Shown here: piece after piece, positions 35,802 to 43,540 of the stretch
Layout of the letters: each line of letters begins with the position of its first letter
How positions within the stretch are numbered: the first letter of the stretch is position 1
DNA from: Rugalucina vietnamica
Lineage: Eukaryota; Mollusca; Bivalvia; Lucinida; Lucinidae
Assembly (NCBI GenBank): GCA_964017185.1
Contig: OZ024876.1
Location: 35,950,406 to 36,014,405 of the forward strand
Direction: 5' to 3'
DNA length: 64,000 nt
Notes under the pieces: generated by a model
What the model was told of the DNA's origin: nothing
Seen by the model: the letters and a program-made list of their open reading frames with translations, nothing else
Database searches by the model: none
Made by a program: the position numbers and the translations under genes

Positions 35802-38175
35802 CACCATGTGGAATAAGAGCTGTCGCAGGACAGCGTGCTCGACTGCTTCTGACCTTTGTCAAACATAAGGTCAAACCCGACCAGTAACCCAAAGCATTAT
35901 GCTCATACATCTTTTTGCCTTGATGCAATAAGGCAAAATCACTGAACTATGAAAGTTAACTATAACTACCTAAGATTTAGAGGTCTCATTCATATTGTGA
36001 AAGAAGTGTGTTCATATACCAACTGAGTGCCAAGACACAAGGCAAAATCAGTGAACCGTGAAATAAGGTCACACTGACCTATAAGTATTTCAGGGTCGAA
36101 GGTCTAGTGATACTTACTCATAATGTGAAAGAAATATGATCATATACCCATTCAGTGTTGAGATATAAAGCAAAATCACTGAACCATAAAATTAGGTCAT
36201 AGTGACCTATAAGTATGTTTCGGTTAAAGGTCTGGTCATACTCATTCATAATCAGAAAGAAGTATGAAAAAATACCAACTGAGTGTCGAGATATAAGGCA
36301 AAATCACTGAACCATGAAATTAGGTCATAGTGACCCAGGAATACTTTATGGTCAAAGGTCTTGTCATACTCATACATATCGTGAAAGAAGTATGTCCATA
36401 TACCAATTGAGTGCCGAGATATAAAAAAATCACTAAACTGTGAAATTAGGTCATATTGACCTAGGACTACTTTAGGGTCAAAGGTCTTGTCATACGCAAA
36501 CATAGTGTGAAAGAAGTATGTTCATAAACCACTTGAGTGCTGAGATATAAGGCAAAGTCACTGAACCGTGAAATTAGATCACAGTGACCTATAAGTATAT
36601 TGGGGTCAAAGGTCTGGTCATACTCACTCATAATCTGTAAAAAGTACGAAAATATACTAATTGAGTGTCGAGATATAAGGCAAAATCACTGAACCGTGAA
36701 ATTAGGTCACAATGACCTAGGATTACTTCAGGGTCAAAGGTCTTGTCATACGCAAACATACTTTGAAAGAAGTTTGTTCATAAACCATTTGAGTACCGAG
36801 ATATAAGGCAAAATCACTGAACCGTGAAATTAGGTCACAGTGACCTATATTGGGGTCAAAGGTCTGGTCATACTCATAATCTGAAAAAAAATGAAAATAT
36901 ACTAATTGAGTGTCAAGATATAAGGCAAAATCACTGAACCGTGAAATTAGGTCACAGTGACCTATAAGTATATTGGGGTCAAAGGCCTGGTCGTACTCAC
37001 TCATAATCTGAAAGAAGTAAGAAAATATACTAATTGAGTGTCAAGATATAAGGCAAAATCACTGAACCATGAAAAGTAGGTCAAACGACCCTTACCGTCA
37101 TGACACACAAGTCAGTGTCACAAAGTCAAAAGATGAATGACCAACCATCTTCCTAAGTTGTTTCTATTAAGAAATAAAAAGAAAAAAGAATTTGGGGAGT
37201 TCTAGATTTTGACCTCTAGCCCCGCCCCCCTGACTCCGACCCAGAGGTCCGATGTCATGGAACCTAAAGTGTATGAAGTATGAATGCTTTATGATAAGTT
37301 GTTGTCAAGATATGGACTCCTTGTAAAAGTTACGCAGCAGTACATCTATTTTTACAGTGTTCTAGTTTTTAACCTCCAGCCCCACCCCCCAGGCATGGAC
37401 CCAGAGATCCGATGCCATGAAATGAAACTCAACCCTACAGGGTACCTATGGTTCGAGTATGAAAGCCCTCTGACAAAAAGTTTTCAAGATATAGACTTCT
37501 AGAATACTATATCACAGAAAAGCCATTATTATTAATGGTGTTCTAGATTTTAACCTCTAGCCCCACCCCCTGGCATGGACCCAGGGATCTGATGCCATGG
37601 AATGAAAGCTGACCATACAGGGTGTCAATGGCCCAAGTATCAATGCTTTCTGGTGAGTGGTTGTCAAGATATGGACTTCTAGAAAACATTAACAAGAATT
37701 GCCATTTTTGAAGGTGTTCTAGATTTTAACCTCCAGCTCCACCCCCTGGCCTGGACCCAGGGGCCCGATGCCATGGAATGAAAGCTAACCCTGCAGGAAA
37801 TATGAATGCTTTCTGATGAGTGGTTGTCAAGATATGGACTTCTAGAAAACTTTAACGCAAGTGTGACGCGCACGGGAACGGGAACGCACACGGGAACGGG
37901 AACGTGGACGACCGGGGTGACTGCAATAGCTCTAGGCACTTCGTGCAGTCGAGCTAAAAACCAACAATGTGGTTTCTGAACAGGTCTGACACAAACCGGC
38001 CTGTACAAGCACAGAAGACAGCTAGAAGCTTGAAATTTCGGATTTAAGTAGAAGAGGAATTGTACTATCCGAGTAGCGAAAACAAAGGCGCTGATCAGCT
38101 TCGCGGTTACCGCGAAGCTGATCTGCGTCTTTGTTTTCGCCTATGCAGATTGTTGGTTTTCCCATGTGGCGGCTC
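35802..38175. mobile_element. MITE-A copy split by a HINE-2
   Basis: The left tip (TGCCACCATGTGGAA) is at 35,802-35,817 and the rest at 37,965-38,175; the two fit together around the HINE-2. The right end is GTGGCGGCTCA. Confidence 0.65.
35818..37964 (-). mobile_element. HINE-2, second Helentron-like family, reverse orientation
   Basis: Read on the - strand it starts in a T-run with AGCTCGACTGCACG, then a CGTTCC-type microsatellite (37,862-37,905), about four cores of ~178 bp (37,190-37,850), and about nine cores of ~126 bp (35,920-37,090). It ends with GCAGTCGAGCACG (inverted partner of its start) and the hairpin GCTGTCCTGCGACAGC. The layout copies HINE-1 with different sequence. The ~126-bp cores carry AGGTCACAGTGACCT-type palindromes and GGGTCAAAGGTC. 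Confidence 0.65.
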
Positions 38176-38200
38176 ATCTATTAGTAAAGTTCAGATGATC

Positions 38201-38430
38201 TGGTTGAGCCACAACGTGAGAAAACAGGTCTTCAAGGTTTCCGACCAGCTCTGACACAAACCGGCCTGTACAGCCACAGAAGAATGCTAGGAGCTTAAAA
38301 TTTCGGATTCAAATAGGAGAGCGATTGATCTGAGAAGCGTAAAAAGAGGCCCTGAGCAGCTGTGCAGTTACTGCACTGCTGATCTGCGCCTTTGTTTTCG
38401 CTTCTGAAAAAATCCCATATACTCATGGCC
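38201..38430. mobile_element. MITE-A copy, right end worn
   Basis: Begins TGAGCCACAACGTGAGAAAA and keeps the AGCTGTGCAGTTACTGCAC foldback; the distal end is unclear. Confidence 0.6.
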
Positions 38431-38534
38431 CAGCCGAGTTGATATCAAAATATTGCCTATGAGATTTTTGCATATGAAATACAAGATTTTAACCTTGAAC
38501 CATGGAGAGAAAGAGTAAAAGCCTACCGTATAGC

Positions 38535-38652
38535 ATGGGTGGTAATCACTGGAATGAGCTCCAAAAATAGGTACATGTACCATTTGAACAAAACACGGAG
38601 TTCATGTACCTCTTTTAGGAGCAGAGCTTGTTCGAATGTTTACCACCCATGT
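38535..38652. mobile_element. ~118-bp foldback MITE
   Basis: CATGGGTGGTAA and AGGTACATG occur in both arms in inverted order. Confidence 0.6.
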
Positions 38653-38933
38653 AGGTACAGGATACCTTTGATGTATGAATGCTGTCTGGTAAGTGGTTGT
38701 ATAGAATTCTAGAACACGCTTAAATATTTATTAGTAATTGATGGTGTTCTAGATTTTAACCTCTAGTAACATCCCCAGGCATGGACCCGGGTTCATAGAC
38801 AGGATGTTTCCGTCGGTGTTTTGTGATACCTTCACACCTTGAAGTAGGAACCAGGTACCAAAGTGGAGCAGAGTGAAGCCAGCTGATCTAAGCGGTTCAA
38901 TGCCATGTAATCTAAGCAAGGAGTTTTTCGCGA

Positions 38934-39205
38934 TGACTTTGATTTTGATATAGTAAATTTTCCGTTTTTGGATGGTGACGTTCCTCGTCGTGTTTCCTAT
39001 GGTGTATACTTTGATTTTGATATAGTAAATTTTCCGTTTTTGGATGGTGACGTTCCTCGTCGTGCTTCTTATGGTGTCTACATTTCACAACTTATTAGGT
39101 TTGCTAGTCTGCAATCATGTTACAGACTTCAACGCCCGAAATATATGTTTAACGGCCAAACTTCTCCAACAGGGCTATCGGTATCATAAACTTCGAAAAA
39201 CCTTT
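38934..39205 (+). pseudogene. Decayed retroelement ORF fragment with tandem duplication
   Basis: Stretches such as NFPFLDGDVPRR, SYGVYISQLIRFA and LTAKLLQQGYRYHKLRK resemble a conserved C-terminal block found in predicted reverse-transcriptase proteins of many aquatic invertebrates; the exact clade was not determined. The first ~71 bp are present twice in tandem (38,934-39,004 and 39,005-39,076). It is a relic and no function is suggested. A HINE-1 follows at 39,208. Confidence 0.5.
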
Positions 39206-39207
39206 TT

Positions 39208-39624
39208 AGCTCACCTGAGCCGAAGGCTCACAAGAAGAGCTTATAGGATGGCCATGATCCGGCGTCCGTCCGTCCGTCGTCGTCCACAATTTCAACATCT
39301 TCTTCTCTGAAACCGCTTGGCCGATCTAGTTGAAATTTTATGTCGAGCTTCCTTGGGTAGTGGCATTGAAATTTTATACCTGATATCTTGGTCACATGAC
39401 CATTATGGCCGCCACGCCCATATATGGTAAAAACCCTTCAAAAATCTTCTTCTCCAGAACCGGTGAGCCGATTTCCACTAAACTTGGTATGTAGCATTGG
39501 GGACTCCAGCCCATCATAGTTTGATAAAATGATGACCCTTGGATGACCTTGACCTATTTTACGGCAAGGTCAAATTTGGAAACATAGGCTTTTACATGGG
39601 AAAAAGTGAAAACTATGGATTTTT
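39208..39624 (+). mobile_element. HINE-1 copy, one core, cut by the next HINE-1
   Basis: Left end and microsatellite are present. It stops at ACTATGGATTTTT, where another HINE-1 begins; the 63.3-kb region shows how this core normally continues (GGATTTTTTGAAAAC). Confidence 0.7.
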
Positions 39625-39919
39625 AGCTCACCTGAGCCAAAAGCTCACAAGGTGAGCTTATAGGATGGCCATGATCCGGCGTCTGTCCGTCCGTCGTCCG
39701 TCGTCCACAATTTCAAAGATCTTCTTCTCTGAAACCGCTTGGCCGATCTAGCTGAAATTTTATGTGGATCGTCCTTCTTAAGTGGCATTTCAAGTTTGAT
39801 CGCGAAATCCAGGTCACATGACCAAGATGGCCGCCACGCCCATATATGGTAAAAACATTTCAAAAATCTTCTTCTCCAGATGGTCCATGAGCCAATACCG
39901 TAAATTTTGGAGGTCGGTA

Positions 39920-40185
39920 AGTAGTAATGGATGCCACTATAGCCCAAAACTTATAGCCCAAAACTTATAGCCCAAAACTTATAGCCCAAAACTTATGGCC
40001 CAATTTCAAATAAGCGCAGCGCCTGAAATTGGGCCATAAGTTTTGGGCTATAAGTTTTGGGCTATAAGTTTTGGGCTATAAGTTTTGGGCTATAGGTGCG
40101 CACCCTGGGTCTCAGTTTCTTAACTAGCTAAGTTGCATGTGTAGGTAAGTATCCTTGAGTTAAGACAGGGATTTTAAGTAATGTG
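39920..40185 (+). repeat. Polinton left terminal inverted repeat
   Basis: Begins AGTAGTAATGGATGCC. Most of it is a large palindrome: four TATAGCCCAAAACT units, a ~40-bp centre (GGCCCAATTTCAAATAAGCG and beyond), then four inverted units AGTTTTGGGCTATA. A unique stretch GTGCGCACCCTGGGTCTCAG follows. Confidence 0.95.
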
Positions 40186-40189
40186 CAAA

Positions 40190-40217
40190 TAAAGGTTATC
40201 TTTCAGGAATAGTTGGT
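40190..40217 (-). promoter_or_regulatory. Possible histone downstream element of the 40,260 gene
   Basis: On the - strand the stem-loop is followed by ACCAACTATTCC and then TGAAAGATAACC. A GAAAGA core about 13 bases after the hairpin matches the position and sequence of the U7-binding element of animal histone pre-mRNAs. Confidence 0.5.
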
Positions 40218-40233
40218 AGCCCTGAAAAGGGCT
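40218..40233 (-). terminator. Histone-type 3' stem-loop, gene at 40,260
   Basis: On the - strand it reads AGCCCTTTTCAGGGCT: a 6-bp stem with the TTTC loop of replication-dependent histone mRNAs, ending 42 bases after the stop codon, flanked by CAAAC and ACCA. A possible AATAAA overlaps the stop codon as an alternative signal. Confidence 0.7.
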
Positions 40234-40259
40234 GTTTGAGTATTTTGTGAAGTCTGAAT

Positions 40260-40682
40260 TTATTTTGTAGTCTTCTTTCGCTTGGTTGCTTGTATTTCTT
40301 TCTTAGCTATGCCTAATCCTACAGCTGGAGATGATGTAGCCGGTTGGTCGGTATTGATGATGTCTAATCTGATAGGCATTCTGATCGCAGGGAACTGTAT
40401 GCTTGGCATCTGAGCTTGTCGCTGTACTTCTTCTTCCAGTTGTTTGACTTTGGATTTCAACTCATTGAGTTCTTTAACCAAGACATCTATTATCTGTGTT
40501 CTTTGCAGTTGTTGCTGCAACTGTGATGTCTGTTGCTGGTACTGAGAAGTCGCTTGTACTGGTTGTTGATAGTACTGCTGTTGTGTAGTTGCCGTGTCAT
40601 TAGTAAAGACTTCATTACATGCTTGCAGTAATATGTCTGGGTTGTTAATCATATCGTCGAAGCTGATTTGATTCGAAGCCAT
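40260..40682 (-). CDS. Polinton left-arm protein, Q-rich coiled coil
   Basis: A 140-residue protein of unknown function. After an N-terminal MASNQISFDDMINNPD, residues ~34-60 are rich in glutamine. A predicted coiled coil (VKELNELKSKVKQLEEEVQR, ~69-88) follows, and a lysine-rich end KRKKTTK could be a nuclear signal. Its TATA box is at 40,721-40,730 and it is divergent from the gene at 40,902. It ends in a histone-like stem-loop. I do not recognise a family; the layout suggests a small self-associating protein, perhaps a DNA- or virion-associated accessory (inference). Confidence 0.75.
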   Translation of the reverse strand: MASNQISFDDMINNPDILLQACNEVFTNDTATTQQQYYQQPVQATSQYQQQTSQLQQQLQRTQIIDVLVKELNELKSKVKQLEEEVQRQAQMPSIQFPAIRMPIRLDIINTDQPATSSPAVGLGIAKKEIQATKRKKTTK

Positions 40683-40720
40683 GACTGAACATGTATGTAA
40701 AACTTGGACTGTTGAGCTAA

Positions 40721-40753
40721 GCTTTTATACTCACTGAGAGGATTGACCTACTT
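40721..40753 (-). promoter_or_regulatory. Promoter module of the 40,260 gene
   Basis: On the - strand: AAGTAGGTCAATCC, 9 bases, then GTATAAAAGC, about 40 bp before the ATG. The same module precedes the next two genes. Confidence 0.7.
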
Positions 40754-40810
40754 TCTGTCTCATGTTTGTAAAGTCGGCTGTGATTTGTTACTTATACTGG
40801 ACCTTCTGAT

Positions 40811-40857
40811 TGGTTTGAAGTTTAAAGTAGGTCAATCCCCCCAGAGAGTATAAAAGC
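40811..40857 (+). promoter_or_regulatory. Promoter module of the 40,902 gene
   Basis: GATTGGTTT (inverse CCAAT box), AAGTAGGTCAATCC and GTATAAAAGC in order, 45 bp before the chosen ATG. Because transcription should begin ~25-30 bp after the TATA box, the in-frame start at 40,902 fits and an earlier frame opening at 40,860 does not. Confidence 0.7.
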
Positions 40858-40901
40858 AATTGCATTTTGCAGTTCTGTACACTTTCTTCGTGTACAACAA
40901 A

Positions 40902-41348
40902 ATGGCAAAACAGTTTGACTGTGAATGCTACTTGAGGGGTTTGGAGGAGCAGGCAGACAGTATTGGTGGGGCGGCTACTAGCATGTTGGAAGCTATCAAC
41001 ACTTTCAAGAACAGCGCTGAGTCCTTGCAGCGGACTGTGGAGAATCTGAAGACCATGATTGGTATGACAAGAAGTGCTATGAATTTAGCACATGGAGGAC
41101 GGGTTGAAGAGAAGACGGAGATAAAGAGGGAGGCGTTGTCGCCAATTGTATCTGAGGAAGACTGGGATGATGACAGACCCAGTCATAACTACAGTGATCA
41201 GACTGAAGATTGGGGCGCCGAGGCTAACGAGCCGTCCTATAGTTTTGAAGGCAGGAATCTTTCGATTCCTGCCTACAGAACGGTCAAGTTCGATCGTTGG
41301 GGACAGCGCTGTCCTGCCTGTGGGAGTAGATACTGTGCCTGCTCCTAA
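40902..41348 (+). CDS. Polinton left-arm protein with coiled coil and C-terminal Cys cluster
   Basis: A 148-residue protein starting MAKQFDCECY. Residues ~10-70 look helical and coiled (LEEQADSIGG, NTFKNSAESLQRTVENLK). The middle is acidic (SEEDWDDDRPS). The end CPACGSRYCACS has four cysteines in CxxC...CxC spacing, a plausible zinc site. Start chosen from the TATA position. It ends in a perfect histone-type stem-loop 25 bases after the stop. The function is unknown; with its two neighbours it forms a group sharing promoter and 3' end signals. Confidence 0.75.
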   Translation: MAKQFDCECYLRGLEEQADSIGGAATSMLEAINTFKNSAESLQRTVENLKTMIGMTRSAMNLAHGGRVEEKTEIKREALSPIVSEEDWDDDRPSHNYSDQTEDWGAEANEPSYSFEGRNLSIPAYRTVKFDRWGQRCPACGSRYCACS

Positions 41349-41373
41349 TCTGTGGAACATAAATCCACCCAAC

Positions 41374-41389
41374 GGCCCTTTTCAGGGCC
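41374..41389 (+). terminator. Histone-type 3' stem-loop, gene at 40,902
   Basis: GGCCCTTTTCAGGGCC matches the animal histone consensus GGYYCTTTTCARRRCC at every position. It is flanked by CCACCCAAC upstream and CCACA downstream. The downstream purine box is weaker here (GATTGAAATAAC). Confidence 0.75.
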
Positions 41390-41527
41390 CCACATTTCTT
41401 TCCGATTGAAATAACTTTTATTAATGTATTTATGTTGTATGTATGTTGTCTTACGAATATGGTGTGATCTTTGTGGCGTGATCGTATGTGAACTTCTCAT
41501 TGGCTCTGATCAAAACGCATTTGATTG

Positions 41528-41570
41528 GTTCTGATTAAAAGTAGGTCAATCCTAGTCATTGACTATATAA
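41528..41570 (+). promoter_or_regulatory. Promoter module of the 41,607 gene
   Basis: GATTGGTTC, AAGTAGGTCAATCC (41,539-41,552) and TATATAA (41,564-41,570), 36 bp before the ATG. Confidence 0.7.
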
Positions 41571-41606
41571 CATCGTGTTCCGTGCCTCTCTGTACATTCT
41601 GGAACT

Positions 41607-41783
41607 ATGGGGTTCTTTGAAAAATTCAGCTTGAGGAAATTGTGTGCTGCTTTTCACAAAAAAGATTATCGGGAAATTGAGAGGCAACAAAACAAGATGG
41701 GGATACAGATTTTTTTGGCTAGAAGAGGTATTGGTTACTGCAAACCAGTAGCCATTGTAAGACCAATGCCTCGAAAACCTTAG
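41607..41783 (+). CDS. Polinton left-arm small basic protein (58 aa)
   Basis: A short gene of 58 codons starting MGFFEKFSLRKLCAAFHKKD and ending VRPMPRKP. It is basic, with a helical N-terminus. Support is the position rather than homology: it carries the same CCAAT/AGGTCA/TATA module as its neighbours, a good start, and a histone-type stem-loop 26 bases after its stop. A longer open frame on the other strand across the same bases (41,556-41,807) lacks such signals and is judged a shadow. The role is unknown; MGFFEKF could be a myristoylation-type start (G2), which is only a suggestion. Confidence 0.65.
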   Translation: MGFFEKFSLRKLCAAFHKKDYREIERQQNKMGIQIFLARRGIGYCKPVAIVRPMPRKP

Positions 41784-41809
41784 GAATCTCTTGTCTCTCA
41801 TGACCAAAC

Positions 41810-41825
41810 AGTCCTTTTCAGGACT
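41810..41825 (+). terminator. Histone-type 3' stem-loop, gene at 41,607
   Basis: AGTCCTTTTCAGGACT has a 6-bp stem and TTTC loop, preceded by ACCAAAC and followed by ACCAAATCTTCAGAAAGAA. The stem bases differ from the other two hairpins in a pair-conserving way. Confidence 0.75.
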
Positions 41826-42180
41826 ACCAAATCTTCAGAAAGAATACCTTTGTAATATTGGTACTGACCAAATCTTCAGATAGAATATCTTTGTAATAAT
41901 GTTACTGACCATGTCTTCAGGAAGAATATGTTTGAAAGAAATTTACTGACCAAATCTTCAGAAAGAATATCTTTTTTAGAAAAATTGCTGACCAAATCTT
42001 CAGATAGAATATCTTTGTAAGACATTTGCTGACCATATCTTCAGAAAGAAAATGTTTGTAAGAAATTTGCTGACCATTTCTTCAGAAAGAATATCTTTGT
42101 AATTATGTTACTAACTTGTATAATGACCAATATTTCATGACTACCAAATCTCCAGAAAGAATACCATTGTAAGAAACAAC
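41826..42180 (+). repeat. 41-bp tandem repeat carrying a CAGAAAGAATA box
   Basis: About seven units of TGACCAAATCTTCAGAAAGA...ATCTTTGTAAG type begin directly after the third stem-loop. Each repeats the GAAAGA-type box that follows the hairpin. The array lies between two genes that converge. Confidence 0.8.
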
Positions 42181-42327
42181 TAACACAATAAAACATTTTT
42201 TTTCAATTTTAATTTGTACAAACAATTTTTAAGTAAACACATTTGAATAATATAGTCTCTAGAATTATTTGACTAATACAGTCTCTTAGAATATTTTGAC
42301 AACAGTCACAGCTCATAACTTAAAAAA

Positions 42328-43095
42328 TCAGTTCAATGTCAATTTACTCAGTGATTTCTTCAGCTCTTCTTCTGGATCAAGAACAATTTCTTCACAGTTC
42401 TTAGCATTATGAGTCTTTGATTTACAGATGAAGCAATATTTCCTCTTAGGAATTCTTCGTTTCGTCTTCTTTGGCTCAGCTGTCTTCTCTACTTTTCGCT
42501 GCTTGCTTGGAGTCGGCTCTGACACATCTTCATTCTCATCGCTATCAGAATAATCTACCAGTCGCCGTTTGTTTGTCTTTTCTACCACTGCAGTTGATTC
42601 AGTTGATGTTGAAATTTTCTCTGCTTTTGTCTCATCTTTCTGTGGACACTTTGAAGCCCAGTGATCGAACGAACCGCACTTGAAACATTGTCCATGTGCT
42701 GGTTTTCCATCTGGTTGTTCTCTAGCAAGCTTTAGTTTCAAACAATCGCTGGCCCAGTGTGTTGTTTCTTTACAGTAGTAACATTGTCCAAAAGGTGGAA
42801 CAAGTTTTCCTTGTGCCTTCAGCATATCTTCTAATGGTTTTAGCTGTTGAACTTCATCTGTAGTGAGAAGTTTCTTCAAAGATATGAAGTGGTAGTAGAT
42901 ACTCTTAGTCTCACTGCTCATAGTTGAATCCATGTTTACTCTTTGACGATTTGAAGTAGAATGATTCTGTGAGTCTGTGTCGTCGACTTTATACCCTGGC
43001 GCAGCATGCGTAAAGGTACCTTTCATCAATGATCTTTGTTGATAGTAGATACTCTTTGGGTCATTGAATTTTTCTTTTCTTGGATCTTGTGACAT
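42328..43095 (-). CDS. Polinton left-arm protein with three CCHC zinc knuckles
   Basis: A 255-residue protein. Three CX2CX4HX4C knuckles are visible: CYYCKETTHWASDC (~101-114), CFKCGSFDHWASKC (~137-150) and CFICKSKTHNAKNC (~221-234), a fold that binds single-stranded nucleic acid. The stretch NKRRLVDYSDSDENED (~179-194), a basic signal followed by an acidic serine-rich tract, also occurs at the start of the polymerase of this element. It ends SKLTLN, an ending shared with the next gene upstream. TATA-like ATATAAAAAAC lies at 43,141-43,152. Likely a nucleic-acid-binding accessory protein (inference). Confidence 0.8.
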   Translation of the reverse strand: MSQDPRKEKFNDPKSIYYQQRSLMKGTFTHAAPGYKVDDTDSQNHSTSNRQRVNMDSTMSSETKSIYYHFISLKKLLTTDEVQQLKPLEDMLKAQGKLVPPFGQCYYCKETTHWASDCLKLKLAREQPDGKPAHGQCFKCGSFDHWASKCPQKDETKAEKISTSTESTAVVEKTNKRRLVDYSDSDENEDVSEPTPSKQRKVEKTAEPKKTKRRIPKRKYCFICKSKTHNAKNCEEIVLDPEEELKKSLSKLTLN

Positions 43096-43140
43096 GTTGC
43101 TTGTTCAGATTTGAAATGATAATGTGAGTCTGTTCTCCCA

Positions 43141-43152
43141 GTTTTTTATATG
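43141..43152 (-). promoter_or_regulatory. TATA-like box of the zinc-knuckle gene
   Basis: On the - strand CATATAAAAAAC, about 46 bp before the ATG and directly after the end of the preceding gene. Confidence 0.5.
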
Positions 43153-43153
43153 T

Positions 43154-43540
43154 TCAGTTCAGTGTCAGTTTGTCGATTGCAGAAATGAGATCTTCATATT
43201 CCATATCTTCCTCCTCACAATCTCTTCGAATATCTGTCAGTATAGATTCTAGATGAGAAATCACGCCGTCGTTATTGGCAACGTGAGTTAGCCAGTGGAG
43301 ATAAGTTATCGGACTGTCATCAATGAGTCTCCACATTTCATTTGCAATTTTTCTGCACCAATATTTGAAAGTCCCAAATGTTTCCAATCTGTTCAACCAC
43401 ATATTGATACCTTCTCTTGTTTTCAAAAATTCAGCATCTGTTGGTTCTAATGACAAAGTGTGTTGCAAAGCACACTTGTACACGTCAAACTGTAAGATCT
43501 GATCCAAACATACGGGTAGACTCTTTGTAATGCTGTTCAT
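43154..43540 (-). CDS. Polinton left-arm protein, second of an overlapping pair
   Basis: 128 codons starting MNSITKSLPVCLDQILQFD and ending in EEEDMEYEDLISAIDKLTLN. Its ATG overlaps the stop of the preceding gene as ATGA, which argues for coupled translation of two separate genes. Rich in helix-forming and aromatic residues (WLNRLETFGTFKYW), acidic at the end. The last residues KLTLN recur at the end of the zinc-knuckle protein. Family unknown. Confidence 0.65.
   Translation of the reverse strand: MNSITKSLPVCLDQILQFDVYKCALQHTLSLEPTDAEFLKTREGINMWLNRLETFGTFKYWCRKIANEMWRLIDDSPITYLHWLTHVANNDGVISHLESILTDIRRDCEEEDMEYEDLISAIDKLTLN

Noticed and set aside
36000-37090. CRISPR array
   Set aside because: The repeats are ~126 bp, diverged, without unique spacers, and the genome is an animal's.
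41556-41807. 83-residue - strand frame
   Set aside because: It overlaps the 58-codon + strand gene, which has promoter and 3' end signals; the - strand frame has none.
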